This document shows positions 20,613-32,244 of a stretch of 64,000 nt of DNA, one piece after another (position 1 is the first letter of the stretch; the number at the start of each line of letters is the position of its first letter). The notes under the pieces were generated by a model. The model saw nothing but the letters and a program-made list of their open reading frames with translations. It searched no databases and had not been told where the DNA came from. Made by a program: the position numbers and the translations under genes. Source of the stretch: Loripinus fragilis (taxonomy: Eukaryota; Mollusca; Bivalvia; Lucinida; Lucinidae); the NCBI GenBank assembly GCA_964019695.1, contig OZ026516.1:77951018-78015017 (forward strand). The letters run 5' to 3'.

Positions 20613-20983
20613 TTAAAGCTGCATAATCTGTAACTTTTGATATTTTCATTTTAAAAATAATGTTTCTATTTTTCAAGAACACAGTAAAAATACTAAAATT
20701 CTAAAATTTTACCTTTTTCGTAATAATTAACAAATTATTAGTGCCAAAACAACAGCATTTATGTTAAAGATTAACTGTCTCGAATTATTGGAGGGACGCA
20801 AATAATTACAAACTAGAGAAAATACACCTGTTTTTTAAGATAATTCACTTTTTCCTGCAGTTTTCAACTGTAGAAATTAGATTTATTGTGACAACATAAC
20901 TTTATACTACTTTTGCAAATGATTTAAAAAGAAAATATTTTTTTTTCGAAAAATGTTCATAGTTACAGAGTATGCAGCTTTAA
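20613..20983. mobile_element. TTAAAGCTGCAT MITE-like element, copy 1
   Basis: A 371-bp element with terminal inverted repeats of about 22 bp: left TTAAAGCTGCATAATCTGTA, complement of right TTAAAGCTGCATACTCTGTA. TTAA at both termini could be a piggyBac-like TTAA target, or simply part of the repeat. The interior is AT-rich and noncoding and includes GAATTATTGGAGGGACG. A second copy lies at 22008-22357 in the same orientation. Confidence 0.75.
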
Positions 20984-21679
20984 GTATATGATTTGATATA
21001 TTTGTAGTGAACAAGCCATAAACATCATTTCGTCGCGCAAAAAGTGTGGCTTTTTTAGTTCTGCGTAAAAAAAATATTTCTAATAATACTACCCCTACTT
21101 TTCAAGAAGTGGGTAGGGTAACTCAACCTCTCATATTTTGTCGATGGCATAAGAACTTCTCATGGTATGGCGTTAACCATCATCAAATTGATTGATTTCT
21201 ACTCGCAATGTATTTTTACTTTTTTTTGTTCGCCAGCATAATCAATTGAAATAAACCAGAACGTCAACTCATACCAAAACTCATTCTGCCACATGGGAAG
21301 ATTTTAAGAGTTATCTTTCCTTTGTTCTGGTTAACACAATTTCTATTGCTCGCAATACAAAGAACATAAAGTGTGCTTGACAAAAATACCAGTGCAGGGC
21401 ATTTTTAAACTACTGTCGGTTATACATTTTCAAAATATGTGCATTGTGACATGCGATTTTAGACGTAAAAATAAGCGCATTGCGCTTTCTAAACGGTTTT
21501 GGTATTGCTGTTCCGGTATTAAGTTATTAGAAACATTCAACTCGGTCATCAATTATATAACCACTGAACCAGATTGTGGCCTACCAAATGGTACAAAATT
21601 AACTTTTGTTAATGTTCTGCACACTTTTCAAAAGATAAAAACTTATATTTTCCACTGAAATTTTGCGTTTTCTAGTACG
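20984..21679. other. Noncoding spacer with one unassigned short ORF
   Basis: Contains a 95-codon open frame at 21371-21658 without recognisable motifs, of a length expected by chance. Nothing else was recognised. Confidence 0.4.
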
Positions 21680-21910
21680 GAGTGGCTGCTGCCAGTTAAC
21701 TGGTAGCAGCGATTTTACGTTAAAATGGCTGCTGCCAGTTGACTGGTAGCAGCGATTTTAACGTAAAATCGCTGCTGCCAGTTAACTGGTTATAGCTAGC
21801 CTGGGTTCCAGTCTGATCATTTTTTCTTCTTTTTTATTTTTCCGTTCCTTGGTCAACTTGGTCAGCGTTAACGTTAAATCGCTGCTGCCAGTTAACTGGT
21901 AGCAGACCTT
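21680..21910. repeat. Cluster of four GCTGCTGCCAGTTAACTGG near-palindromes
   Basis: Four copies of a 26-bp near-perfect palindrome centred on GTTAAC (one centre reads GTTGAC), at about 21686-21711, 21728-21753, 21771-21794 and 21880-21905. Arms read GCTGCTGCCA and TGGTAGCAGC. The third has decayed on its right side (TGGTTATAGC). The first three are separated by spacers of the CGATTTTACGTTAAAAT type, partly self-complementary, giving a period near 43 bp. The fourth follows an unrelated 85-bp insert. Confidence 0.85.
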
Positions 21911-22007
21911 GCCTTTCTAGTATACATTCAGTACATGTAATCACAATAATATTTTTCGTGTCTGCATTTTAACAATCTCATGAAATTCGTAGAGAAAAAT
22001 AGCTCTT

Positions 22008-22357
22008 TTAAAGCCGCATAGCCTGTAAATTTTGATCTTCTAATTTTAGAAATAAAGTTTCTATTTTTCAAGAATACAGTAAAAATACTCAAATTCAGGT
22101 AAACATTTTACCATTTTCGTAAATCTTAACAAATTATTACTATCAAAACAACAGCATCAACTGTCTAGAATTATTGGAGGGACGAAAATAAGTACAAACA
22201 AGAGAAAAACACCTGTTTTTATCAGATAATTCACTTTTCCATGCAGTTTCAGCTGTACTGAACATGTTTATTGTGAAAACATAACTTAATTCTATATTTT
22301 AAAAAGAAAAGAAAAATTTTCGAAAAATGTTTATAGTTACAGACCTAGTCTCTTTAA
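22008..22357. mobile_element. TTAAAGCTGCAT MITE-like element, copy 2
   Basis: A 350-bp diverged copy of 20613-20983. It starts TTAAAGCCGCATAGCCTGTA, shares CAGTAAAAATACT, AACAAATTATTA, GAATTATTGGAGGGACG and ATAATTCACTTTT, and ends with a degenerate right terminus CTTTAA. Direct orientation relative to copy 1. Confidence 0.75.
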
Positions 22358-24791
22358 ATGATACCCAGCATGGACCAACATGATAGGGTTTGTAAATCGG
22401 TTACTAAGGCTGGGGCCCAGGGTGAAAAAAAAAAATAAAAAATGGTTAACCGAAAAGTAGCAAGGTTTGTTATAGTATAAATTTGAAGAAGTATATATGG
22501 TGCATACGAAACCACTGTATAGCAAACTTCTCGGAATTGCATAACGCCACTAGAGCTAATAAAGTATGGTAGCCCATGTGCGTCATATGTATGCATGCGC
22601 TTAATAAAAACGCTATTATCTCAGCAACGCGTTATCAAATTAAAATCAAACTACCTTTCACGAATGACAATGTGTTTGTTTTAATAGTTTTGAGGATTAG
22701 TTTCAATTTCAAAGAACTGTTGCTTTAGCATTACGCATGCAATGTTGTATACCTTATGTAACCAGATAAACGTAATGTTTCGTTTTCTCCCATCTGTATC
22801 TACCACGACTCAATTCGATTATTTTCACACAAGCACATCATAACTGTCCAGTGATTACATTGCTGCCAGTTAGGGTGAGATTTAATATCCAATATGGCTG
22901 CCGTCGCCATACGGTATGAAAACGTAGTTTTGGAGATCATTCCTTAATCCTACTAACAGGTCACGTTTAAAATGCTTGCGTATGTAGTGAGACGTCCGTG
23001 TGCCTATTTCACAACACAAAATTTATTGTCACGTCAGAATGGACACTTTAAGATGGCCTTGAATATGAGCACATATTCTGTAAAATAGGTTCGCTTTATT
23101 CAATGTACAGAAGGGTAGATATGCAAAAACACATCGCAATGTTAAGTACATCCTGAACGGTTACTAACTTGTTTTCTAAGGATGCGATAATAGCCTACAT
23201 GTAAATAAAGTTGATATATGATGGCACCATTGTGTTTCATTACATATTTATTTGGCGAAAAGGGTGAAAATCTTTTGACGTTTATAATCGGCTGACCGAT
23301 TTCAAAAATCACGTGGAGGGCAGTGTTGATGGCTTACCTGTTGGTCCTCAGTCTGTCCTGTCACACTATACATCAATTGAATTTTATATATACATGTAGT
23401 CTTTAATTTATTGTTAAGGATATATTAAATGTTATAATGTAGAATTCAAATGTAAAAAGTGTAATATAAATGTTTAACAATCACAATACATTGTTCAACT
23501 GACCCAATGTTATTATGTACAATATCACATTATCTATAAATATAGAGGTGTGTGGTCATTTCTTATGAATTTTGTTGTTTCCATTCTCTTGAAATTAGCA
23601 TTAACTGTGGTTAAGGATCTATTTTATGATGTCGATTGTGTGAAATGTAAAAAGGTAAGGTAGTATGCTTCATTTAAGTCAAGTGACACATTAAAGTCAT
23701 CAAAGCGAATCTAAAGGCACAACTGGTGAATGCTTATTTATTATAGATCTGAAAGAAAAAACTTAAAACATTAACAGTGATGATTGTTAGATACAACATT
23801 TTAATCCCCTTCCTAAAAACTGGTCAGAAACTTTTACTCTAATTATAGACGGTTGCCTAGCAACAAGATAAAATGGACAAATTTGCCATACCTGGTATAA
23901 TAAAACAATCACCATGGCAACTAGACTTTCCATACTTGCAAACTGTTTGGCATTATCTGAACGACATACTGATGTATCCATACATGGATTTATTGAAATT
24001 TCTTCCAATAAGTCCAAAAGTTACGTATGCCTATTATACCTTTAATTTCTGTTCTCTGTTCATGAAATCTTCCATGTGCGGATGACTCATGGAGGATTGG
24101 AAAGAATTAGTTTAAAAAAAAGACTTCAATCAATTTATACGAGTATAGTAAGCTGTGTTTATAACCTGAAAACACACAAATTCTTGTCAGTGATTTGTGG
24201 TGTAAGTTTCTTTATTCGTGCAGTGTGCGTTGTTAACGTCTGTTCAGTGCTTACTAGCAGCATAATCACCTTGTTAGAAAATAATAGTTATATTGTTTCT
24301 TGACCATGTTTATTATACAAGTCATTTGGATATAGTTTCTTATCTTCTTGTAGCCTTGTGTGGGATAATTGCCACGCTGTTGGTCTCCTCTGTTTCTTTT
24401 TTTCTTTTTTTTGTTGATGGAGTACCTATGTTTGTTTTTGCCACATAAGTTAACTAATGAGTGTATTATTTCAATTTTTATTTTTTAATGTTGCAAGCAT
24501 ATTTGTTTCTTGGCAAATAACAAAATAATTGTCATATTCCTTTTGGTCATGAAGATTACCTAACAAATAGAAACGAACAAACACAAACTTTGAATAGCAT
24601 AGACAGTCTGTGTTTTCAAGCTAGATTTTAAACATAAGGCAAATCAAATATGTTCCCCCTTCCTCATAACATACAATAGTATATATGGGGCAGAATAGAT
24701 ACCATTTACAATCCAATTTGCTGTGATAACAGGTTTAGCAACGCGTTTTTAATCTTATTACGATTTTAAAGGAAAACGGCTTCCCATACAA
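22358..24791. other. Noncoding spacer, nothing firm recognised
   Basis: AT-rich DNA with short chance open frames only. A symmetric GTTGCCTAGCAAC sits at 23852-23864. TTGCTATACAGTGG occurs in complement near 22509-22523 and again at 24828-24841, so a degraded dispersed repeat may be present. No splice-bounded coding exon could be supported. Confidence 0.4.
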
Positions 24792-25133
24792 ATGTCGCTT
24801 ATACGGCCATTCGCAATTCGCAACGAATTGCTATACAGTGGTTTTGTATTACCGAACGTTCAAATATTCTTTGTGCAAAAAATCAGCTTTGCTACTTTCG
24901 GGGTAAGCATCGATGACTTCTTGACGAGATACGCTGGTCTGGGCTTCAGCCTAACTGAGATAAAAGACCATACTAAGAACTTTCCATATGCCCCTCGGAC
25001 TGTACGTTGTGAGTGCGAGAAGAGTAGACTCCTACCGCGACAATCGTTAATAACCTATGCAATGGGTACATTGATATGTCAACAAGCCAACAAAGTAAAA
25101 ACTCAGACCAGCCTGGACATGCGACAAGACTGA
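24792..25133 (+). CDS. Unassigned 113-aa open reading frame
   Basis: An open frame starting MSLIRPFAIRNELLYSG and ending SLDMRQD. No domain or family was recognised, and no signal peptide, strong membrane segment or cysteine pattern is obvious; the centre reads GVSIDDFLTRYAGLGFSL. Part of its 5' region (TTGCTATACAGTGGTTT) recurs in complement near 22506-22523, so it may overlap a dispersed repeat. At this length in AT-rich DNA it could be open by chance. Listed because it is the longest open frame in 17-32 kb. Confidence 0.15.
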   Translation: MSLIRPFAIRNELLYSGFVLPNVQIFFVQKISFATFGVSIDDFLTRYAGLGFSLTEIKDHTKNFPYAPRTVRCECEKSRLLPRQSLITYAMGTLICQQANKVKTQTSLDMRQD

Positions 25134-25241
25134 TCAGTATTCGCTGTACACACGAAGAAACAATATTCCTAGGCAGGCACTTCTTGTAAAAGAAAATGAT
25201 TTGACTGGATTGACGACCAGGATAATCTGGGACTTCCGGGG

Positions 25242-25408
25242 CTTACATTTCATGCTGTTTAGTTGATATTGCACTCATTTAGTCTCACATTTCATGCTGG
25301 TTGTTTGAGATTGCACACATTAAGGCTCACATTTCATGCTGTTAGTTTGATCATGCACACATTTAGGCTCACATTTCATACTAATAGTTTTATCATGCAC
25401 AGCCACAT
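25242..25408 (+). repeat. 42-43-bp minisatellite, four units
   Basis: Units start at about 25242, 25284, 25326 and 25368 with CTCACATTTCATGCTG (first CTTACATTT, last ending CATACTAA) and continue TTAGTTTGATCATGCACACA. The array is short and diverged. Confidence 0.85.
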
Positions 25409-25807
25409 ATAAAAATTGAATAACTACACCTTTTGTATAGAATTCTGTGGCGATGCCCTTTTAGAGTGTCGCGCGACACGGCGCGCCTTTACCGTGTCCA
25501 TATTTGCAAACCTATTCAAATATTTTGAAATATAAGCTACCTATTATTGTTACTCATATGCTGTGATGATTTCAAATCGATGACCGATTGAAAATTTCTT
25601 ATCTTCATAGTTTAACATTGTGTCTTATTCATACAATCGTGAACTAGTTGGCTATTTTATATATGGGTAGGTGGGGTTCATGACTGGGCGACAAGTTATA
25701 TTTGGATATATTCTTTTCGGATTTATGCTGTGTTAATCTGCTGACCAGGAAGTTCCATAGTTCGCTCTCTTAGAATAGTTAGGTAAGGTTGTCCAATGTT
25801 TGTAGTC

Positions 25808-26066
25808 CAGGGCCCGGAATTACAATGCCTCTTTTAAGTTAAGGAAGACTTAATTTAAGTATTGATATTTCAACATGCTATATTAGATGCTAAAAAATTG
25901 CATGGATCGATGCAGTACTTGTTGTCAAAGATATCATTGTGATCTGCAGAAAAAATGGAACTGTTTCGAATTTAATCAGTTTAAACGTTATTTTTGCATC
26001 CTGAAATCTCAATACTTATCTTAACTCTTCCTTAACTTTACGAGGGCATTGTAATTCCGGGCCTTG
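25808..26066. mobile_element. 259-bp MITE-like element with about 65-bp terminal inverted repeats
   Basis: The left end CAGGGCCCGGAATTACAATG and the complement of the right end CAAGGCCCGGAATTACAATG continue in register through AAGTTAAGGAAGA and AAGTATTGA to ATTTCA. The CAGGG-like terminus resembles hAT ends, but no 8-bp target duplication was found, so the superfamily is open. The interior is AT-rich and noncoding. Confidence 0.8.
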
Positions 26067-26105
26067 AACGCCACACCCACATTAAGAGTACTGTTCTTAA
26101 GTCTG

Positions 26106-26230
26106 TTTGTTTATTTTGTTGTTAAACTTCCCAGTCAACAGCTATGGTCATGTGAAGACGGCCAGTTAACCTTACCACACTTTTGTTTTTGGGCAAACTT
26201 GGACTAGGCAGTTAACCAGTACTAGGCTAT
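26106..26230 (-). repeat. Fragment of tRNA-derived SINE (3' half)
   Basis: Shares CAGCTATGGTCATG, GACGGCCAGTTAACC, ACCACACTTTT and GCAGTTAACCAGTACT with the 3' part of the SINE at 37549-37870, in the same minus orientation, next to a TTTG-rich tail. The tRNA-like head is absent. Confidence 0.75.
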
Positions 26231-26326
26231 GGGCTACTAAGCGTTTTGCTCCCCAGGGGGAATTTTGTAGACTATGTTTTTCGTAAAGCCTACCATCTAA
26301 CGAGCTTTTTGAAACATGTTAGCCCT

Positions 26327-26586
26327 CTGGCGGCTGGAGCGTTTGGATGCTACAGCGTGTTAAGTACTTTACCCCTCATTTTTACAAACAAAAATATGTA
26401 ATTAAGGTTGTTAAAGTAGTACTTGAACAATGCAAATTGGCTAAATAGTCATGCAATATACTGGCGGCTGGGGCGTTTTGGTGTTACAGCGTGTTTATTA
26501 CGTTACCCCTCATTAAAAATATGTAATTAAGGCTGTTAAGGTAGTACTTCAACAGTTCAAATTGGCTAAATAGTCATGTAATATAC
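26327..26586 (+). repeat. Tandem duplication, unit about 130 bp
   Basis: Two units start with CTGGCGGCTGG at 26327 and 26461. Both contain ACAGCGTGTT, TTACCCCTCATT, AATATGTAATTAAGG and AAATTGGCTAAATAGTCATG. No coding sequence. Confidence 0.9.
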
Positions 26587-26652
26587 AAAAATAGTTAATT
26601 TCCTGCAGATATTGATTTAGGCCCATCATGATGTCATTTACGTTACATTTTA

Positions 26653-26868
26653 CAGGGAGCGCAGTGGCTCAGTGGTAGAATGCTTGACTTGAGAACGAGA
26701 GGCCGTAGGCTTGAGCCTCACCGGCATCACTGCATTGTGGTCCTTGAGCAAGACACATTATTAATCCTAGCTTAGTACTGGTTCAACCCAGGAAGACTCG
26801 TCCCTGTTTAACTGAAAGATTGTTGATGGGACGTAAAGAATCAAATCAAACAAAACAAACAAAACACA
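26653..26868 (+). mobile_element. tRNA-derived SINE, V-SINE-like
   Basis: The head has a perfect pol III box A TGGCTCAGTGG (26665-26675) and a box B-like GGCTTGAGCCT (26708-26718), 33 bp apart, as in tRNA genes. A central GTCCTTGAGCAAGACACA (about 26740-26757) resembles the conserved central region of V-type SINEs. The 3' part has AACTGAAAGATTGTTGATG, GGGACGTAAAG and a CAAA/CAAAA-rich tail. No cloverleaf tRNA is expected to be functional. A 3' fragment of the same family lies at 30882-30967. Confidence 0.85.
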
Positions 26869-29084
26869 TTTTCAACTACATCCTATAAAATCATTTAAAT
26901 TTTGTTAAATAGTTTCATTTGATAATTTCTTTAATAAATATTTCAAATTAAAATACATGTATCTGTAAGACAATTTACTGACCATTCCAAAACCGCAAAC
27001 AGCTGGCTTCTATCACAAAAGCTGCAAGAGTTATAAGCTGTTGAATGTGACAACCCTGAAGAAAACGTTATGTATGGTGAGAATCTTTTCATTTTAAAAT
27101 ACAGCAGGCAATCCTATCTGTATGCTTTTAAACAAATATTTGAGCATCCTATTGATAAGCAAGACTGAAAGGGGATATCAAACATTGTTTCTGGAGTAAA
27201 ATATCATTTTGATGTTTGATTGCCAACATGTTGTGTATGTTACATTAACTTCAAGGCGATCTATATATTGATTAATACCCTAAGTGATACACCATAGGAT
27301 TTTTTAATTTATTTGAAAACTTTTTGGTATGTTTAATAGATATAAAGATAATGTTTTGTCTGCAATGGAATTTATCAGCTCGTATTAAGAGACTATATAA
27401 AATTGTCAAAGCATATTTGCTTTTGTGAAATAATATATTTTTGAACTTTAAAAAAATTGTTTACCAATTTGGCAAAATTTAGAGCTTTTAAACTTCATTA
27501 ACAAAGAATATTAGAGCTCTCAAGAGATAGCTGAATGATAATATATTTTCATGTGTTGTCAAAATTGTTAAAGTAACGTATATTACCATATTAAATATAT
27601 CATAAGGTACTATGTGTATCCAAAATGATGTCAAAGACAGTATAAATTGAATCTGAAATGGTAATTTAAGGTGGATTTAGAATTTATAATACTTATCTGA
27701 AGACTGTTGGTACTAAGTTTAATTCAATTACTTATTTAACAGCAACCATATAATTTTTGTGTAACCAGTTAACTGTTGTTCATACTATACGAACGTTGTC
27801 AGTAACACGATACAGGCTAGTAATCCTTGTATATATTTGCTCTTCTACAGTAATAAAAAATACTTTTTAACTAAATGTTGTGTTGTAGGTGGTAGCATAC
27901 AAAAGTGTGTGCTAACAATGCAGATAGAATCAATCATATACAAGTTGGTTAATAAAATTTGATATGTGTTACATTAGATACTATACATTTACATGAATGT
28001 GATCAGAAACTGTTTAAAGAATTTGTCTCTAAATAAAATTTAATACTGACGTCTTATTTGCATATGCAGATGGTGACACATTACTTTATTTTTAGCTTTT
28101 AAATGAACTTCATATCTTCAGCTTAGTTTTCACTGATTAATGAATAGAAATGTTAATGAAATCAACATAGTATTTCTAATCATTTGCTCAAGCAATGTAA
28201 ACTTTATCTAAATAAGTAAATGAATTACAAAGAACAAATAGTTCCGTGAGAATGGGAAAAATACGTGTTAATGATGGGTTTTTACGTGACAATGATCGCA
28301 TTTGATAGGATCATATCCACAGAATCAGGCCAGTTGTTACTTGCGAAACCAATCTAAATTTATAAGACTTTATCAGCCAGGATAAGGGCAGACCAAATTT
28401 GGCCAGCTGACATTCAAGTTAAAATAAAATAGATTTAACAATGTTCTATTAGCACGTGGGGTGGAAAAGTAAAACATATAAAACAGCTGTTATGAGATCT
28501 TACTTAGTTTTATAAATTAATGTCAAACTAGCTGGTGCTAATTTCCACTATGATACAGAATGTGGCATGACCAAATTACTGCAGGAATCCTCAATAACAA
28601 AGCTTTATATGAATATTAAACTAATAGAATTAGTTGAAAACACACCAGAGATTCGAATCAGGAGACATACAAAAAGTCAACTGTTCTGACAAAAATAGTA
28701 TTGAGAGGCCAACCTAAGTCACTATCAACAGAGTTACCATGATAAACTTACATGCAATGTTAACAAAGTATACATGATTTCATTGATGCGTATCTCGTAT
28801 GTATTTCTGATTTCCATGGGTCTTTTTCTTCAATTGTCTCCAAGAAAATCATATTTCTTTCACAATTAAAAATATATCACAAATATCAGATATATTGCAG
28901 TGTATCTATTGTCATATGTGTTACATGTGTGTGTGATATAGTATACCAAATATTGAAACCATAGCTCAGATTTGTTCATTGACAGTAGCAAAAGTATAAA
29001 AATTATTGCATCTAGATGGAAACAATAATTGCTGATCTTATTTAATGTAATATGTAAAGTGTTCTAATGAAAATTTGACCAGCA
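26869..29084. other. AT-rich noncoding DNA, nothing recognised
   Basis: About 2.2 kb with no open frame of note, no tandem or inverted repeat seen by eye and no RNA gene. Confidence 0.45.
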
Positions 29085-29253
29085 TGAGTACCTTGTGGTC
29101 ACCTGCTGGGAAAGGGCTGACCTCTTGGCTCTCGTTTGTGGTGTCTAACTGTGAGTTTGTCACTTTCTCATAGGTATCCTGGGTCAGGTGTGGTTTTTGA
29201 TTGTATCGATTCCTGATCATTGCACCCTTACTTACTTTCATAATGGTCAATAG
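29085..29253 (+). repeat. Penelope-like 3' tail fragment
   Basis: Matches 16185-16355 in the same orientation: CCTTGTGGTCACCTGCT, GTGGTGTCTAACTGTGAGTT, TATCCTGGGTCAGG and TTGATTGTATCGATTCCTGA. A severely 5'-truncated insertion or a solo terminal piece. Confidence 0.8.
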
Positions 29254-30273
29254 ATCTTACTAAACTACTACATGCTTAATATCATTTTTCATCTAAATTG
29301 AACTGTAGACAGTGTGGGAAAATGTTTTGCATATACAATGTATAATTTCATGTATAAAATAATTAAACATATTTAAGTGTAGGACAGTTAAGCGATATTA
29401 TTTAAGCATTTAAGAAACATAATTTGATCATTGAATTAAGCATCTTATATAAGAGATGTTTACATATATTGGATAAACCACTCTTAATTGAAATGGTATT
29501 TTATGTGCTTTCAGTTCAAGCTTCTTCCTTTTCATCACCCATACTTTTGTCAGAGTTTAATCCCACTTAAAATGTATGTTAAAAAGGCAATATTTATCAA
29601 ATATATCAAATGGCAATAATCTACACCCTCTAGCAGTTTAACCTCACATGATGCTAATATTGCACTAAATAGTGTATTTAAAGAAATGTAACGTGTGTAA
29701 CCGTAATAAAAGGTGCCTAAATGTGTTAAACTTATACTGTTTGTCATTTTATTTCAATTACAAGATAATATTGATGTGTAAGAATAAGAAGCAGTTTGAT
29801 ATATATATATATACTAAAGTATTTCCTATTTTTAGGGTAACGTATTCAACTCTGCTTTCGCAGGGTAATGCTTCAATCCATAAAGAATTAACATGCATTG
29901 TTTTGTGGCTTATGTTATGTGGTTTTAGAAAATTATAGTGTATAAAACTCCTCCTCAGATATATTTTGGCAGTTCATGGTCTAGTGATAGGACAGCACTA
30001 AATAGTATTATATTTGAAAGTAAGTAACGTATATTACTGCAATATAATGGGCTTGTTTTGATGCATACTAGCTGTTTGCTGCGTTTAATTAAATGATTTT
30101 AATGCCAATAGCATATCGATAAATAAGATTTAGGTATAGATTTGTATTTGTAGCTTATCTGTAGCTGGACCCACCGTGGCTCAACTTGAGGTTTTCTTTA
30201 GCTCTGACTATCTGTGAGTCATGAGCCCTTTTCCTTGTTTCATCATGGAGTGTTAATTTGATTAGAGTGTTTT
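29254..30273. other. Noncoding spacer with (TA)n tract
   Basis: A (TA)n tract lies near 29798-29813. The stretch at about 29920-29985 (TTTTAGAAAATTATAGTGT, GTTCATGGTCTA) loosely matches 30791-30865, a weak direct repeat flanking the second 405-bp element. No gene was recognised. Confidence 0.45.
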
Positions 30274-30678
30274 CCATGATGATACATTGCATTAGTTAGA
30301 TGGCCTCCATGCTAGCTGAACATTTCTTGTACTTCAACAACAGCAGAATCTAGGGCGAAGATTTGGTACCAGTAAAATGCATTTAAGCCCCCCGGTGGCT
30401 TAGGCTGCTGTCCGTTCTAAGGCGGTGGTTCTGTTGTTGTTGACTTTTTGTTTATTGTTACTCCTATTGTGGGAGTCTGTGATTGTTCTATGTTTTGTTG
30501 TACGTTACTTTATGTCCATTCTAGTATTGCAATCATCTTGATGGGGACGAGAGAGCTTATTGCTTTGCTTAATTTGTCTTCCTGGTGTCTCGTGATGGTT
30601 GAGCGGCTTTTCCTCGCGGTGCCACGGGGTTATCTGTAGTTTGTGATTGTGGTATTTTCTGATCATACTCACTTACTA
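30274..30678 (+). mobile_element. 405-bp dispersed repeat (copy 2)
   Basis: Same length and same ends as 2561-2965, with only scattered substitutions. Junctions fall in T-runs on both sides (TTTT before, TTTTT after). It carries ACTCCTATTGTGGGAGT, a short hairpin, and GCCACGGGGTTATCTG. The open frames across it are not supported. Confidence 0.85.
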
Positions 30679-30881
30679 TTTTTGCACAAGAGGATTGGAA
30701 GCTGTTATATGGTAACGTAGTTAACATGGCTGTAACACGGTAACGTCTCAACTGCCAGAGAGCTAACATGTGTCATTTTGTGTCATATATAGTGTTGTTT
30801 TAGAAAATCATAGTGTTTAAAATTCCCACGGGGAGGGGGTCTATAAGCAGCTCATGGTCTATTATTTGCTGCTTAGTACAT

Positions 30882-30967
30882 GTACTTATTTAACCCAGGA
30901 AGACATGAAATCATTGTTTTGACTGAAAAATTGTTGACATCAAACCAAACAAACAATCAAACAAACA
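30882..30967 (+). repeat. SINE 3' fragment
   Basis: TTTAACCCAGGAAGAC, TGACTGAAAAATTGTTGA and a CAAA-rich tail match the 3' part of the SINE at 26653-26868. The head is missing. Confidence 0.75.
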
Positions 30968-32244
30968 AGTTAAACTGGACAGAGGCATTTCACAACAATG
31001 TACATCATGGAAGGTTGGTAGTCACGTGGTTTTGTTTGGATACACTGTACGGAAAAATGTCGGACTTCTTTTCCACAATGATGTTTTAAGTGAAAGTAAG
31101 TGGACACTTCTTCGTGTTATTTTCATCTTTACCCAGAAAGTTATATACACCATTTTCCAGCCCACATTTCCCCCGATCTGACGATGCCAGGATATCCTCA
31201 TAAAGCTTCTTACTTTGAGTACAGACTACAGAAGATCGAGCCTGAGATTATAGAAATAAACTGTACGGACGAAAATTATTTTCTTTCTGACAGAGTTTGT
31301 TCTGAAAGTAGGAATCATAAAGAGGATATCCTGGTAGCATTTGATCGGGAAAAATGTGGGCTTGAAAATATTGTATAACTTTTTGAGCATAGATGAGAAA
31401 TGATAGAGAAAACTACTTACATTCGATCAGAATATCAGTACAGTGTAATCGAACATCCGGGCAGTGATTCCGAAAAAAAACCCACGTGACTACCCACCCT
31501 AAAATGGCTTCTGGATATGAATAAAGGATAAGAGAATAACGGTCTAACTTTATAATGATTAGAGAATAAAGAGTAATGATAAGAGAATAATGACGCCCCA
31601 AATAGTAAAGAATAATTTTCTCTTTTTCATGTCAGAAAAATAGAATACTGAATAATAGCTTTTAAAAGACTAAAAAATAAACTCAAAAACTGGAAAGTCG
31701 GAGAGCAAGGAGAAAGGAACCAACTCTGGTGGCCTGATGTGAAAACCCTTTGGGATATAATTTTTTATATTAGAGAATATCAGACTCCCGCCCCACCAGA
31801 CCCTCATATATGTGAAATAAAGTTTCAACCAAATATATGTGGCTTCTCCGACTTTAAGTCGTGGTTTCGTCATCATATAGCATTAGCTGTTCGTAGGACG
31901 TTCAAACAAACACATACATAAGCTGACCACGGAAGGAAAAATAGACGAATGAACAATACCTTATAGAATATTTATGACGCGTTTGGGTCGCTCAATATAT
32001 CTAGAGACAAAGTCTAACAACGACCGAACGATACGTGGTTTACAAATGTCACAATACCTCTACAAAATGTACGTACAAATTTCATGATTTTGATAATATC
32101 TGGGTATTTGTACAAAGTTGTTGACCTTAAGAGATAAATTAAATCCTTTTGTTTGTTCGAAATCAAAACATTAAGCCATTAACATTGGCAACCGGTATTC
32201 TTAAAATACCACTAGAATCAGAATTTAACTGCGCCTCTCGATTT
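30968..32244. other. Noncoding region with AGAGAATAA cluster
   Basis: Contains open frames of 92 codons (31100-31378) and 60 codons (31739-31921) without recognised motifs. Bases 31535-31612 hold repeated AGAGAATAA words. No supported gene. Confidence 0.4.

Noticed and set aside
26653..26868. Functional tRNA gene
   Set aside because: Box A and box B are present, but the head is followed by a SINE body and a CAAA tail, and no convincing cloverleaf acceptor stem was seen.
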